Shown here piece by piece: positions 54,734 to 64,000 of a stretch of 64,000 nucleotides of DNA. Origin of the DNA: Halomonas sp. McH1-25 (GTDB lineage: Bacteria; Pseudomonadota; Gammaproteobacteria; Pseudomonadales; Halomonadaceae); contig NZ_JAKRFI010000004.1 of NCBI RefSeq assembly GCF_022348165.1, positions 1 through 64,000 of the forward strand, written 5' to 3'. Numbering within the stretch: the stretch's first letter is position 1; every line of letters begins with the position of its first letter. A program made the position numbers and the translations under genes. The notes beneath the pieces are model-generated. The model ran no database searches. It was not told the DNA's origin and was given only the letters and a program-made list of their open reading frames with translations.

Positions 54734-55564
54734 ATGCGATTCGTCATTCTTATACTGCTCAGCGCTGTACTGAGCGGCTGCGCCGGTGTTGTCAGTCATT
54801 CGGAAGGGCTCGAAGGCACACCGACGACGCTGACGCCACGCAGCGGGACTTACAAGGATCTGATTGCCCTGCCCCCGCCCGCCGGTAAAATCTATGCTGC
54901 AGTCTACGATTTCCGGGACATGACCGGCCAGTACAAGCCAGCCCCGGCGAGCACGTTTTCCACAGCGGTGACACAGGGCGCCGCAGCGATGCTGATGGGC
55001 GCCCTGGTCGATTCGGGCTGGTTCACGCCGCTGGAGCGGGTCGGCCTGCAGAACCTGCTGACCGAGCGCAAGATCATCCGCGCCGAATCCGAACGTTACG
55101 GCCGACCGGACACGTTACCGTCGTTGCGCTCTGCCTCCGTCCTGCTGGAAGGCGGCATCATTGCCTATGAGTCGAACATTCGCACCGGGGGAGCCGGCGT
55201 CGAGTACTTCGGTATCGGCACTTCGGGGCAGTATCAGGTGGATCAGGTGACCATCAACCTGCGTGCAGTCGAGATCTCTTCCGGTGAAGTGCTGGCCAAC
55301 GTCACCACCACCAAGACCATCTACTCCAAGGAAATCAGGGCGGGCGTCTATCGCTTCATCGACTTCAAGCGCCTGCTGGAGGCCGAAGCGGGCGTCACGA
55401 CCAACGAGCCGACCCAGTTGGCCACCATGTCGGCCATCGAGTCGGCAGTGATCCATCTCATCGCGCGTGGGATCACCACCAACCTGTGGAACCTGAAGGA
55501 CGCAGAAGCCTTGGAGACTTCCGTACTCAACGACTATCTCCAAGCGCCTACACCGATGCTCTGA
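54734..55564 (+). CDS. csgG: Curli secretion pore lipoprotein CsgG
   Basis: A 276-residue outer-membrane lipoprotein with lipobox LSGC near residue 16. Family segments are KIYAAVYDFRDMTGQYKP, GAAAMLMGALVDSGWF, ERVGLQNLLTERKIIR and TNLWNL near the end. It forms the nonameric pore for curlin export. It is last in csgDEFG, and a good terminator follows. Confidence 0.96.
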   Translation: MRFVILILLSAVLSGCAGVVSHSEGLEGTPTTLTPRSGTYKDLIALPPPAGKIYAAVYDFRDMTGQYKPAPASTFSTAVTQGAAAMLMGALVDSGWFTPLERVGLQNLLTERKIIRAESERYGRPDTLPSLRSASVLLEGGIIAYESNIRTGGAGVEYFGIGTSGQYQVDQVTINLRAVEISSGEVLANVTTTKTIYSKEIRAGVYRFIDFKRLLEAEAGVTTNEPTQLATMSAIESAVIHLIARGITTNLWNLKDAEALETSVLNDYLQAPTPML

Positions 55565-55593
55565 GGGGTATAAATCGATAGTTCCTGTTGCTT

Positions 55594-55616
55594 CAGGCCA
55601 CCTTCGGCGTGGCCTG
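55594..55616 (+). terminator. Intrinsic terminator after csgG
   Basis: Perfect 8-bp stem CAGGCCAC with a 7-base loop, then TTTTCTTTCTCC. Confidence 0.85.
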
Positions 55617-55633
55617 TTTTCTTTCTCCTTGCT

Positions 55634-55975
55634 TCATTTCCAGTCGTAGCGCACGAGGCCGACCCTGACCTTATCGCCTACGGTATCTCGCACGGCTGAC
55701 AATCCATCCTCGCCAAAGCCCGAACTCAGCTCAATCGCTGTGACGCCCTTGGCAGCCAACTCTTTAGCAAGACGCTGCGCGGCTTCCACGCTCCCCAAGG
55801 TCGCCAGACTCAGCGTATAGCCATTACTGCTCTGGCTACTGACCGAGGTATTGCCCGGTTTTGGTATCAGCACGAAAAACGCTTCGTGCTCTGCGGCCTG
55901 CGTCGCCACACTCGTAGCGCCAAGAATCATACCCATGCCTCCCACTCTTGCAGCTTTTATGAACCAGGAAACCAT
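55634..55975 (-). CDS. Small exported protein, DUF6506-like
   Basis: A 113-residue protein I cannot name for certain. A signal peptide runs to SVATQAA. The mature part reads AFFVLIPKPGNT, then LATLGSVEAAQRLAKELAAKGVTAIELSSGFG and GDKVRVGLVRYDW. That is the layout of DUF6506 proteins as I remember them, except that those are usually cytoplasmic. I chose ATG 55975 because AGGAGG lies seven bases upstream. It sits on the minus strand between csgG and csgB, where some curli loci hold csgC or csgH. It does not look like either, so a curli role is only suggested by position. Confidence 0.65.
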   Translation of the reverse strand: MVSWFIKAARVGGMGMILGATSVATQAAEHEAFFVLIPKPGNTSVSSQSSNGYTLSLATLGSVEAAQRLAKELAAKGVTAIELSSGFGEDGLSAVRDTVGDKVRVGLVRYDWK

Positions 55976-56209
55976 AACTATTCCTCCTGTCATTTCGAGG
56001 ATGCTTCATTCGACAAAAGCTTCGTTAGCCACAACTAATTTGGCATTAAATGTTTGGTAATTTAATTCTTAAGAAGCATTAGTTATCTCATTAATAATTT
56101 AAGAAAAACAGCTTATGGATAACTTTTTATTACACGCCAGAATAATGCTTAACATAACGGTACAAAGCACGAGCCATCAATATAAAAATCGGGTACACGG
56201 GAGAAGGGC

Positions 56210-56758
56210 ATGGACGCACCAGGCTTCAGGCAGCGGAATGGCAAGAAAGGGTACTGCCCAATCATTGCCGGCATCGCCATGCTGGCCTTACCGATCGCCC
56301 TGTCGGCCAACGAAAGTGCTCCCGCCCGCATCGCACAACATACCCAAGGCTCAGTTCAGCTTGAAGAGTCCTTGATCGTATCGGGAATACTGCCAAACCA
56401 GCGGGGCAACGGCGCCATTATCCAGCAAATTGGCAGCGACAATAGCGCCAGGATTGAGCAAAGCCTTACGAATGGCTATTCACAGGGCAACCTGGCCTGG
56501 CTTTATCAGAATGGATACAACAACGTTGCCGATATCAGCCAGGCCGGAGGCAACAACCTCGGCATCGTATTGCAGAAAGGCAACGATTTTTCCGCCAGCA
56601 TCAATCAGACGGGCAATGAATTGAACGCCGCCATTAAACAATTCGGCGTCAATGCAAAAGCCTCCGTCAACCAGTTCGGAAGTGCCAGTCGCGGAGTCAG
56701 TATCGAGCAATTGTCTCGATCCGGTACCGGCATGACTGTCACGGTCGAAACCCGGTAG
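56210..56758 (+). CDS. csgB: Minor curlin CsgB (nucleator)
   Basis: A 182-residue exported protein with a signal peptide (IIAGIAMLALPIALSAN). The mature part has curlin-type repeats with Gln and Asn at fixed places: IIQQIGSDNSARIEQSLTNG, GYNNVADISQAGGNN and INQTGNELNAAIKQFG. CsgB nucleates CsgA fibres at the cell surface. It lies 63 bp before csgA, as expected. The 217-bp gap upstream is AT-rich and should carry the csgBA promoter. Confidence 0.88.
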   Translation: MDAPGFRQRNGKKGYCPIIAGIAMLALPIALSANESAPARIAQHTQGSVQLEESLIVSGILPNQRGNGAIIQQIGSDNSARIEQSLTNGYSQGNLAWLYQNGYNNVADISQAGGNNLGIVLQKGNDFSASINQTGNELNAAIKQFGVNAKASVNQFGSASRGVSIEQLSRSGTGMTVTVETR

Positions 56759-56821
56759 TACCACTTGCACGTACTGCCTTTTCAACAAGCAAGCAAGCTC
56801 ATCCAAGCAAAGGGAACATTC

Positions 56822-57481
56822 ATGAAAATGCAGAAGACACTCATCGCCGCTTTCGTCAGCCTGGCCTTCAGCTCTGGCGCCGCCATGGCAGCCAACGAAT
56901 CCAAAATCGACCAGGAAGGCGGTTACCAGGATGCCACAGTCAAGCAGACTGGCGCCTCTACCTCCAAGATCGAGCAAGACGGTTACTTCAACGATTCACG
57001 CATCAAGCAGATCGGCGAGAACTATTCCCTTGTCGAACAAGACGGTACCGGCAACGTTGCTGACGTCTATCAGGACGGTGAGTCAACGTCCAAGATCTGG
57101 CAAGATGGCGTGAAAAACTATGCCGAAGTCGACCAGGACGGTTACGGCAACGTCTCCAAGATCGACCAGGACGGCGATTACAACGACGCCATCGTTGCGC
57201 AAAAAGGAAACGACAACTGGTCGGATATCTCTCAGGACGGTGATGGCAACTACGCCAATGTTTACCAGAGAGGTTACAGCAACGAATCCGAGATCACCCA
57301 GACCGGCTGGTCTGGCAATGACGCCTTCGTCAAGCAGGTGGGTTCTCACAATGAATCTGTGATTTCTCAGCAGAGCTTCTTCAACGGCAACACTGCCAAT
57401 GTCCAGCAGCTCTCCAATGGAAACTACTCTTCCATCGTTCAGTATGGCAGCGGCAACAGCTCTGTGGTCGTACAAAACTAA
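56822..57481 (+). CDS. csgA: Major curlin CsgA
   Basis: A 219-residue exported protein with a signal peptide ending SGAAMAA. About nine to ten curlin repeats follow, built on the pattern S.I.QDG..N.A.V.Q.G, for example SKIDQDGDYNDAIVAQKG and SDISQDGDGNYANVYQRG. It is richer in aspartate than enteric CsgA, fitting a salt-adapted cell. The start ATG at 56822 follows AAAGGGAAC. It is the fibre subunit, exported through CsgG. Confidence 0.93.
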   Translation: MKMQKTLIAAFVSLAFSSGAAMAANESKIDQEGGYQDATVKQTGASTSKIEQDGYFNDSRIKQIGENYSLVEQDGTGNVADVYQDGESTSKIWQDGVKNYAEVDQDGYGNVSKIDQDGDYNDAIVAQKGNDNWSDISQDGDGNYANVYQRGYSNESEITQTGWSGNDAFVKQVGSHNESVISQQSFFNGNTANVQQLSNGNYSSIVQYGSGNSSVVVQN

Positions 57482-57502
57482 GACGGTTCCTGCGTTACTT
57501 AT

Positions 57503-57521
57503 GCCCCACCTCGTGTGGGGC
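57503..57521 (+). terminator. Intrinsic terminator after csgA
   Basis: Stem GCCCCAC/GTGGGGC followed by TTTCTTTTTT. Confidence 0.9.
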
Positions 57522-57550
57522 TTTCTTTTTTGCTGAAGACGCATGAAAAA

Positions 57551-57572
57551 GCCGCTCCGGACTCGGAGCGGC
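57551..57572 (-). terminator. Intrinsic terminator after glyA
   Basis: Perfect 9-bp stem GCCGCTCCG with a 4-base loop and five U on the minus strand, 32 bp past the glyA stop. Confidence 0.9.
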
Positions 57573-57603
57573 TCGACCGTTTTCACCAACCTGTCATGCG
57601 TAA

Positions 57604-58872
57604 TCAGGCGTCGCGATACACCGGCAAGCGTGCGCAGACGGCTTCGACCTTGGCTTTCACTTCGGCCTCGGCGGCGCTGGAATCACCATTGGCCATGGCG
57701 TCGAGGATGTCACAGATCCAGCCGGCCAGGTCGCGACATTCGGCTTCGCCGAAACCGCGGGTGGTGACCGCCGGGGTGCCGATACGCAGACCGGAGGTGA
57801 CGAATGGGCTCTGCGGGTCGCCGGGTACGGCATTCTTGTTGACGGTGATATGGGCACGCCCCAGCGCGGCGTCCGCGTCCTTGCCGGTCAGGCCCTGCTT
57901 GATCAACGACAGCAGGAACAGGTGATCCTCGGTACCGTCGGACACCACCTCGAAACCGCGCTCGATGAACACGCCGGCCATGACCTGGGCGTTCTTGACC
58001 ACCTGCTGCTGGTAGGTCTTGAATTCCGGCGCCATGGCTTCCTTGAAGCACACCGCCTTGGCGGCGATGACGTGCATCAGCGGGCCGCCCTGGCCGCCCG
58101 GGAACACGGCGGACTGGAGTTTCTTCTCGATCTCGGCGTCGCCCTCGGCGGAAAGGATCAACCCGCCACGCGGACCGCGCAGGGTCTTGTGGGTCGTGGT
58201 GGTCACCACATGGGCATGGGGCAGCGGGCTCGGGTAGATGCCGGCCGCCACCAGTCCGGCGATGTGCGCCATGTCGACCAGCAGGTAGGCACCCACCTCG
58301 TCGGCGATTTCGCGGAACTTGGCCCAGTCGATGATCTGCGAGTAGGCCGAGAAGCCGGCGATGATCATCTTCGGCTGATGCTCGCGCGCCAGACGGGCCA
58401 CCTCGTCATAATCGATCAGGCCGCCCTCGCCCAGGCCGTACTGCACCGCCGTGTAGTGCTTACCGGAGAAGTTGGGCTTGGCGCCGTGAGTCAGGTGACC
58501 GCCGGCGTCCAGGCTCATGCCCAGCACGGTGTCGCCCGGCTTGACCAGCGCCTGGAACACGGCGCCGTTGGCCTGCGAGCCGGAGTGCGGCTGCACGTTG
58601 GCGTAGGTGGCATCGAACAGCTGCTTGGCGTACTGGATCGCCAGGTCCTCGACCACGTCGACGTGTTCGCAGCCGCCGTAGTAGCGCTTGCCGGGATAAC
58701 CTTCCGCGTACTTGTTGGTGAGCTGCGTGCCCTGGGCCTGCATCACGCGCGGGCTGGCATAGTTCTCGGAGGCGATCAGTTCGATGTGCGCTTCCTGGCG
58801 AGCCACTTCCTGCTGCATGGCGTCCCACAGGGCATCATCGAATCCGGCGATCTGCATGTCACGGGTGAACAT
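57604..58872 (-). CDS. glyA: Serine hydroxymethyltransferase
   Basis: A 422-residue PLP enzyme that converts serine and tetrahydrofolate to glycine and methylene-tetrahydrofolate. Landmarks are [16 protein letters not shown] at the N-terminus, [14 protein letters not shown], the PLP-lysine segment [11 protein letters not shown] near residue 229 and [16 protein letters not shown] near the end. The length is standard. It is a single-gene unit with its own terminator. I see no riboswitch in the 123 bp upstream. Confidence 0.98.
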   Translation of the reverse strand: MFTRDMQIAGFDDALWDAMQQEVARQEAHIELIASENYASPRVMQAQGTQLTNKYAEGYPGKRYYGGCEHVDVVEDLAIQYAKQLFDATYANVQPHSGSQANGAVFQALVKPGDTVLGMSLDAGGHLTHGAKPNFSGKHYTAVQYGLGEGGLIDYDEVARLAREHQPKMIIAGFSAYSQIIDWAKFREIADEVGAYLLVDMAHIAGLVAAGIYPSPLPHAHVVTTTTHKTLRGPRGGLILSAEGDAEIEKKLQSAVFPGGQGGPLMHVIAAKAVCFKEAMAPEFKTYQQQVVKNAQVMAGVFIERGFEVVSDGTEDHLFLLSLIKQGLTGKDADAALGRAHITVNKNAVPGDPQSPFVTSGLRIGTPAVTTRGFGEAECRDLAGWICDILDAMANGDSSAAEAEVKAKVEAVCARLPVYRDA

Positions 58873-58995
58873 CGGCGAGAGTCCTCGAAATCACGGGAGA
58901 ATCTGGGGCCGCAATGATACCCCAGAGCCCCCGCCCTTTCACATGAAAGGGCGTCATGGCTGGCCGAGAATTTCTCACGTTGGGTTTAGTCAGAC

Positions 58996-61554
58996 TCACG
59001 CTTCCCCCAGCAAGCCCAGGCTGGCCATCGGGGTCTGGCGACGCACGCCGCGCGACAGCGCATGCCCGATCACGCCGATCAGCAGCGCTCCGCCCAGCGG
59101 CAGGACCAGCCACATCGTCCAGTGGATGCGCGGCGCCAGATCGAGCCAGCCGACATACACCCCGGCGGCGGCCAGTTCGGCCAGGAGCGCCCCCATCAGG
59201 CCGCTGGTGAAGCCCAGCAATGCGAACTCGACGCCCTGCACGCGCGAGATCAAGCGATCCCCGGCGCCGAACACGCGCAGCAGGCCGCTTTCGTGGGTGC
59301 GCAGCGAATGACTGGCGGTCAGCGCGGCGTACAGCACGCTGACCCCTGCCAGCAGCACGAAGGCCAGCACGAATTCCACGGCCCGCGTGACCTGGGTGAG
59401 CAATTCGCGAACCCGACCGAGGATCGCCTCGACGTTGATCAGCGAGACGCCGGGATACGCCGACACCAGCTCACCGAGTACCTGCCCGCCATTCTCCCGG
59501 TCGAGGTGGAAGGCGGTGATGTAACTGTGCCCAAAGCGCTCGAGCACGTCCGGCGGGAAGACGACGAAGAAGTTGGGCCGGAAGCTGTCCCAGTCGAGAT
59601 CGCGCAGGCTCATGATCTCGCCGGTAATCTCCTGGCTGCCGATGGCGAAGGTCAGGGTGTCGCCAAGCCCGATACCCAGGCGCTCGGCCAGCCCGCTCTC
59701 CATGGAGATGGGTACCGCCTGTGCCCCGCCCGCGTAGTTGACGCCCGCCTCAGGGCCAAACCATTCGCCGGCCACGATGCGGTTGCCCTCGGGAATGGCC
59801 TCGCGCCAGGTCAGGTTGAGCTCGCGGCGCAGCGAGTTGTCGCCGCGGTTCGCCTCCGGCACCACCTCACGCGGCGGCTGGTCGTTGATCGCCGTGATGC
59901 GTCCGCGCACCATGGGATAGAGCGCCGACCGATTGTCCACCGCGTCATCGAGAATGTCGAGAAAGCCGTCGCGTTCGCCGGGCTGGATGTTGATGGCGAA
60001 GTAGTTGGGCGTATCCTCGGGCAACTGGGCCTGCCAGGTGGTCAGCAAGTCGCCACGCACCAGTGTAATGATGGCCATGGCGGCAAAGGTCACGGCAAAG
60101 GCCAACAGCTGCCCCAGGCTGGCCTGGCGACGACGCGCCAACTGACGCGCCCCCAGGCGTATTGCCTGGGCGGCGGAGCCCTGCCCGTTGCTCCAGCGGC
60201 CGGCCAGGCGCAGTACGCCGCCGAGCAACAGCCAACCCAGCCCCCAGAGCAGGACGAGCGCCACCAGCCCGCCTGCCAGCAGGCCCAGTGATAACCCCAG
60301 ATCGCCGGAGTAGAGCCACAGCAGCCCTCCAAAGACCAGGCTGGCCACGCCGATCACCAGCCACGCCGAGGCCGGCAGCGGATCGAGCTCGCGGCGCAGC
60401 ACCTTGAGTGCGCTGACTCGCTTGAGACGCAGCAGTGTCGGCCCGGCAAAGCCGATCAGTACTGCCACGGCGGTCAGTACGCCCATCAGCAGCGGCAGCC
60501 AGCCCGGCGGCGGCAACTCCATGGGCAGGAATTGCATCAACAAGGCCAGCAGACCGGCCTGCCCGGCCAGCCCCAGCAAAGCGCCAACGATGGCCGAGGC
60601 CAACGCCAGCCACATCAGCTGCAGCGCGAACAGCCGAGACAATTGGCGCTGGGACGCCCCGAAACAGCGCAGCAACGCCGCGGTATCCAGGTGCCGGTCG
60701 ACATAGCGTCGCGTGGCCATGGCCACGGCCACCCCGGCCAGCAGCACGGCGGCCAGCCCCGCCAAGCTGAGGTACTTCTCGGCACGCTCCAGCGCACTGC
60801 CCAGTTGCGGGCGGTCTTCGCGTACGTCCTCGACCTCGATGCCCTTTTGCTGCAACCGCGACAGCAGGCCTTGGACACTATCCACCGCCTCTGGCGGGCC
60901 CTTGGCCAGCAACTCGAACTCCACCCGCGAGCCGGGGCGCACCAGCCCGGTCGCGTCGAGATCGTCGACGTGCATCATCAGGCGCGGATTGAAGCTGCCG
61001 AATCCGGCGGACTGGTCGGGCTCGCGCTCGATCAGGCCGCCTACCACGAAGGATGCCTGCCCGACCTGAACGTCGTCGCCGATACCTACATCCAATAGCT
61101 GTGCCAGACGCGGGGCGATCCACACTTCACCCTGCGCCGGTCCGTGGGGTAGCCGAACGACGCCTTGCCCGCGGTCGACGAGTACCTGCCCATACAAGGG
61201 ATAGGCCGCATCGACCACTTTGAGACTCGCCAGTTGAAAGGCATCGCCATGGCTGGCCATCGACACCAGGTCGACCTGATCGGCCAGGGTCAGCCCCGCC
61301 TGCTCGAGCTGGCGGCGTAGCTCGCCATCGAACGGCTCGTCCTGTTCGAGCTTGATGTCACCGCCCATCAACTGGCTGGCCTGGCGCGTCAGGCCGCGGT
61401 CGAGGCGATCGAGAAAGAAGCCGATCATCGTCGAGGCCGCCACCGCCAGGGCCAAAGCGACGAACAGCGCCCGCACGTCGCTGGCCCGCAGATCACGGCG
61501 CAGCCCCTTGAGGGACAGACGGAAGACGCCATCGCGCCTGGCATGTCTTGTCAT
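58996..61554 (-). CDS. FtsX-type ABC transporter permease (YbbP-like)
   Basis: An 852-residue permease with four helices at the N- and middle parts, a large periplasmic region and two FtsX-like blocks. One block is near residues 260-340 ([20 protein letters not shown]), the other near the C-terminus ([37 protein letters not shown]). The closest well-known relative is YbbP, partner of YbbA. Its function is not firmly known; roles in lipid or lipoprotein handling are proposed. ATG 61554 overlaps the ATPase stop by 4 bp, so the pair is coupled. Confidence 0.88.
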   Translation of the reverse strand: MTRHARRDGVFRLSLKGLRRDLRASDVRALFVALALAVAASTMIGFFLDRLDRGLTRQASQLMGGDIKLEQDEPFDGELRRQLEQAGLTLADQVDLVSMASHGDAFQLASLKVVDAAYPLYGQVLVDRGQGVVRLPHGPAQGEVWIAPRLAQLLDVGIGDDVQVGQASFVVGGLIEREPDQSAGFGSFNPRLMMHVDDLDATGLVRPGSRVEFELLAKGPPEAVDSVQGLLSRLQQKGIEVEDVREDRPQLGSALERAEKYLSLAGLAAVLLAGVAVAMATRRYVDRHLDTAALLRCFGASQRQLSRLFALQLMWLALASAIVGALLGLAGQAGLLALLMQFLPMELPPPGWLPLLMGVLTAVAVLIGFAGPTLLRLKRVSALKVLRRELDPLPASAWLVIGVASLVFGGLLWLYSGDLGLSLGLLAGGLVALVLLWGLGWLLLGGVLRLAGRWSNGQGSAAQAIRLGARQLARRRQASLGQLLAFAVTFAAMAIITLVRGDLLTTWQAQLPEDTPNYFAINIQPGERDGFLDILDDAVDNRSALYPMVRGRITAINDQPPREVVPEANRGDNSLRRELNLTWREAIPEGNRIVAGEWFGPEAGVNYAGGAQAVPISMESGLAERLGIGLGDTLTFAIGSQEITGEIMSLRDLDWDSFRPNFFVVFPPDVLERFGHSYITAFHLDRENGGQVLGELVSAYPGVSLINVEAILGRVRELLTQVTRAVEFVLAFVLLAGVSVLYAALTASHSLRTHESGLLRVFGAGDRLISRVQGVEFALLGFTSGLMGALLAELAAAGVYVGWLDLAPRIHWTMWLVLPLGGALLIGVIGHALSRGVRRQTPMASLGLLGEA

Positions 61555-62267
61555 GCTTCCACCTCGTCGCGGTCGAGCTCGACGAGGCGGCCGCCCTCGA
61601 GCTGCAGGCAGCGTTGGCAACGCCGCGCCAGGTGGTGGTCGTGCGTTACCAGCACCAGGGTGGTCCCGGCCTCGCGATTCAGGGCAAAGAGCAGATCGAT
61701 GACCTTGCGGCCGGTAGCGCGGTCGAGGTTGCCGGTAGGCTCGTCGGCAAATACCAGTTCCGGCTCGGTAACGAAGGCGCGCGCCACCGCCACACGCTGC
61801 TGCTCACCGCCGGAAAGCTGCTTGGGCAGATGATCGAGTCGCTCGCCCAGACCGACCCGCCCCAGCCAGTCGCGCCCCCGGGCCTGATGGTCCTTGCCGG
61901 GCGTCAGCTCGAGCGGCAGCAGGACATTCTCGAGTGCCGTCAGCGTGGGCAGCAACTGGAAATTCTGGAACACGAAGCCGACCCGTCCGGCCCGCAACTG
62001 CGCACGTCCATCCTCATCGAGCGATGCCAGGGATTTGCCAAACAACATGAGCTCGCCATGCGTCGGGGCGTCGAGTCCGGCCAGCAAACCCAGCAGCGTC
62101 GACTTGCCGGCACCCGAGCTGCCCAGAATCGCCACGCTCTCGCCGGGGAACACATCCAGGTCGAGACCTGTCAGGATATCGAGGCGGCGTTCGCCGCTAT
62201 CGACCTGCTTGCCCAGGCCTCGGGCATGTAGAATGGCAGTGGTTTCACGCGCATGGGAGTCGGACAT
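61551..62267 (-). CDS. ABC transporter ATPase (YbbA-like)
   Basis: A 238-residue ATPase of the LolD/MacB/YbbA group. Walker A is [16 protein letters not shown], the signature [15 protein letters not shown] and Walker [15 protein letters not shown] chose ATG 62267 (MSDSHARE); a longer open frame overlaps the divergent tesA gene. It pairs with the downstream permease (4-bp overlap) and is divergent from tesA, the same layout as ybbA-tesA in other gammaproteobacteria. Confidence 0.92.
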   Translation of the reverse strand: MSDSHARETTAILHARGLGKQVDSGERRLDILTGLDLDVFPGESVAILGSSGAGKSTLLGLLAGLDAPTHGELMLFGKSLASLDEDGRAQLRAGRVGFVFQNFQLLPTLTALENVLLPLELTPGKDHQARGRDWLGRVGLGERLDHLPKQLSGGEQQRVAVARAFVTEPELVFADEPTGNLDRATGRKVIDLLFALNREAGTTLVLVTHDHHLARRCQRCLQLEGGRLVELDRDEVEA

Positions 62268-62307
62268 GGTGCAAGGTTTTCCTGTGGTTATCGGGTTCAG
62301 TCGATCA

Positions 62308-62949
62308 ATGCGATTCAAGCGACTCTGGCAACTGGCGCTGGCGGCCGGACTGCTATGGGCCAGTGCGGCGCTGGCCGCACCGACGACCGTCATGGTCATG
62401 GGCGACAGCTTGAGCGCCGCCTACGGTATCGAACGCGAATTCGGCTGGGTCAATCTCCTGAGCAAGCGTCTGGATGACGATGTCGAGATCGTCAATGCCA
62501 GTATCAGCGGCGAGACGACCTCGGGTGGCGCGGCACGCCTGCCCGAGCTATTGGGACAGCATGACCCCGACATCGTTCTGCTCGAACTCGGCGGCAACGA
62601 CGGCCTGCGCGGCCTGCCGCCGGGACAGATGCGCGCCAACCTGGCACGCATGATCGAGGCCAGCCAGGATGCCGGCGCCAAGGTACTGCTGCTGGGCATC
62701 GAGGTGCCGCCCAACTATGGCCAGGCGTATACCGACGCCTTCCGGCGCGTCTATCAGGGCCTGGCCGATGAGTATGGCATCCCGCTGGTGCCGTTCCTGC
62801 TCGAGGGTATCGCCCTGGACAAGTCGCTGATGCAGAACGACGGTATCCACCCCACCGCGGCGGCCCAACCCCGGATTCTCGATAACGTGTGGCCGACCCT
62901 GGAATCCTTGCTAACCGAAGAGCGACAGCTCGCCGAACAGCAGGGTTAA
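62308..62949 (+). CDS. tesA: Periplasmic acyl-CoA thioesterase I / arylesterase
   Basis: A 213-residue GDSL hydrolase with a signal peptide (RFKRLWQLALAAGLLWAS). Block I is GDSLSAAYGI (catalytic Ser), followed by NASISGETTSGG and LGGNDGLRG (Asn), with the catalytic Asp-His in DGIHPT. It cleaves acyl esters and thioesters in the periplasm. An ATG at 62266 would add 14 residues and weaken the signal peptide, so I prefer 62308. It is divergent from ybbAP, as in E. coli. The stop overlaps the convergent EamA gene by 4 bp. Confidence 0.94.
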   Translation: MRFKRLWQLALAAGLLWASAALAAPTTVMVMGDSLSAAYGIEREFGWVNLLSKRLDDDVEIVNASISGETTSGGAARLPELLGQHDPDIVLLELGGNDGLRGLPPGQMRANLARMIEASQDAGAKVLLLGIEVPPNYGQAYTDAFRRVYQGLADEYGIPLVPFLLEGIALDKSLMQNDGIHPTAAAQPRILDNVWPTLESLLTEERQLAEQQG

Positions 62950-63833
62950 GTCGCTTCGGGCGCGGGCGCCTTCTGCAACTGCTGAAGCCCCAGCCCGGCC
63001 AGGATCAGCGCCAGCCCGACCAGCGTCGAGGCCAGGATCGGCTCGCCGACGATGACGTGCAGCAGAAACAGCGACACGGGCGGCGACAGGAAGATCAGGT
63101 TGGAGACCTTGGCGGTGCGCGAGACAGTGTGTACCGCCATCTGCCACAGCACGAAGGCGATCCCCATCTCGAACAGGCCGACATAGACGCCGGCGCCGAC
63201 ACCTGCCCAGCCATACCAGCCGAATCCCGGACCAAGTGCCACGATGACCGTCAACACCGGCAACCCCACTGAAAAATTCTGCCACTGGGCGACCAGCGGC
63301 TCGCGATGGTCACGCGCATTGAGCAGCCAGTACAGCGCCCACAGCAGCGTCGAGGCCAAGGCGGCCCCCACGCCCCACGGATCGGCGAATGCCACGTCGA
63401 ACACCTGGCCCCGCGTGGCGATGGTCCATACCCCGGCATAGGCAATCAGCCCGGCGAGCAGGTCGGTGCGGGTCAGCCGCTGACCGAGGATCGGCACGGC
63501 CAGAAACGCCATGGCCAGCGCCCAGGTATAGTTGAGCGCCATGGCCTCCTGCCCCGGCAGCCGGTCGTAGGCCGCGAACAGCACCAGGTAATAGGCCACC
63601 GGGTTCATCAGTCCGGCCCATAGCGCCGTGCGCCAGCCATGTCGCAGGGCGAGCCCCAACTGATTGCGCCGCCACACCAGAGCGCCGATCAGCAGCCACG
63701 AAACCAGCGCGGCGATCCACATCAGCTCGACCGGAGACATGGTCTCCAGCGCCAGCTTGAACGCCGTGGCCACCGTCGACCACAGTCCCACGGCACCCAC
63801 GCCGTACAGCATCGCCCGCTGATCCTGCGTCAT
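62946..63833 (-). CDS. EamA-family (DMT) transporter
   Basis: A 295-residue membrane protein with ten helices in two EamA halves. The first starts at GVGAVGLWSTVATAFKLAL and the second near residue 145 at DPWGVGAALASTLLWALYW; the end reads LVGLALILAGLGLQQL. Such proteins export or import small metabolites such as amino acids; the substrate is unknown. I chose ATG 63833 with GGGAGCAGGG upstream; a start at 63863 is possible. Confidence 0.88.
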   Translation of the reverse strand: MTQDQRAMLYGVGAVGLWSTVATAFKLALETMSPVELMWIAALVSWLLIGALVWRRNQLGLALRHGWRTALWAGLMNPVAYYLVLFAAYDRLPGQEAMALNYTWALAMAFLAVPILGQRLTRTDLLAGLIAYAGVWTIATRGQVFDVAFADPWGVGAALASTLLWALYWLLNARDHREPLVAQWQNFSVGLPVLTVIVALGPGFGWYGWAGVGAGVYVGLFEMGIAFVLWQMAVHTVSRTAKVSNLIFLSPPVSLFLLHVIVGEPILASTLVGLALILAGLGLQQLQKAPAPEAT

Positions 63834-63963
63834 CCCTGCTCCCATTCGGCTTTCGCGAAACACGTTCCATTAGTTAAGGTGAGTAGCCTAACCGTAGCGG
63901 GCGAGACAGACGAGTCTGTCGCGCCTTGCTTCCACCGTTATTTCATCGAGAGACCATCCCGTC

Positions 63964-64000
63964 ATGGCGACACCTTCCAGTACCGTGCCGGCCGCCCCCG
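63964..64000 (+). CDS. Possible start of a further gene, cut by the window end
   Basis: An ATG at 63964 opens MATPSSTVPAAP to the last base of the window. GAGAGACC precedes it. Too little is visible to name a product. Confidence 0.35.
   Translation, partial: MATPSSTVPAAP

Noticed and set aside
57850-58917. A 355-codon plus-strand frame opposite glyA
   Set aside because: It is the shadow of the conserved SHMT gene.
58873-58995. Possible glycine riboswitch before glyA
   Set aside because: The 123-bp gap shows no tandem structure or conserved core; nothing to support it.

Overview
The window looks like the chromosome of a moderately halophilic gammaproteobacterium, most likely Halomonadaceae. 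This rests on the acidic, GC-rich proteins and the mix of TRAP transport, type I secretion, curli and family-typical housekeeping neighbours. I ran no taxonomic search, so the assignment is an inference. The dominant theme is building the cell surface.

Layout. 1-2133: a TRAP dicarboxylate-type transporter (small permease cut by the window edge, binding protein) led by a GntR/FadR-type regulator with a perfect operator palindrome. 2308-8676: the dTDP-L-rhamnose operon rfbBADC-type (read right to left), then a visibly AT-rich gtrB/gtrA pair and a divergent large membrane protein, resembling an O-antigen glucosylation cassette. 8729-25765: a surface-protein island on the minus strand. It holds a trypsin-like protease with RTX and HY..YG..EGR repeats, two related large surface proteins (one intact, one broken by a lost start codon and two frameshifts), a short relative, a PD-(D/E)XK-like hypothetical, an OGFr-domain protein, a decaying array of tiny genes, a SapC-family gene and a 1650-residue giant. 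26111-32165: a catabolic insert (LysR regulator, aldehyde dehydrogenase, hydroxyisobutyrate-type dehydrogenase, M20 amidohydrolase, DUF3100 membrane protein). 32814-40708: more surface genes, namely an exported tail-collar-domain protein, a 1384-residue giant, a second SapC-family gene and a 582-residue surface protein with a structured leader. 41077-48062: polysaccharide modification and export (acyltransferase, methyltransferase, Wzt, Wzm, a double-domain glycosyltransferase). 48127-52766: a complete type I secretion operon (ABC ATPase, HlyD adaptor, TolC). 53107-57481: curli genes csgDEFG and csgBA. 57604-64000: glyA, an FtsX-type ABC exporter pair, tesA, an EamA transporter and the first codons of another gene.

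How it fits together. The type I secretion machine is the obvious exporter for the many signal-peptide-less repeat proteins in the two surface islands. The rhamnose, gtr and Wzm/Wzt genes would supply the polysaccharide, to which many S-layer-like proteins bind. Curli gives a second, independent fibre system next door.

The most novel signal is a set of micro-lipoprotein genes (23-32 codons, too short for normal gene calling) that all end in the same eight residues, CVPFVPII. Four copies are seen, three intact and one broken. One overlaps the end of a SapC-family gene and two overlap the end of a DUF6447-like gene (one of these hosts is itself broken), so they appear to be part of the surface-protein system. 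A second novel signal is a shared C-terminal tail (EGR-x-[VI]...D-x-x-x-W at the very end) on three otherwise different secreted proteins.
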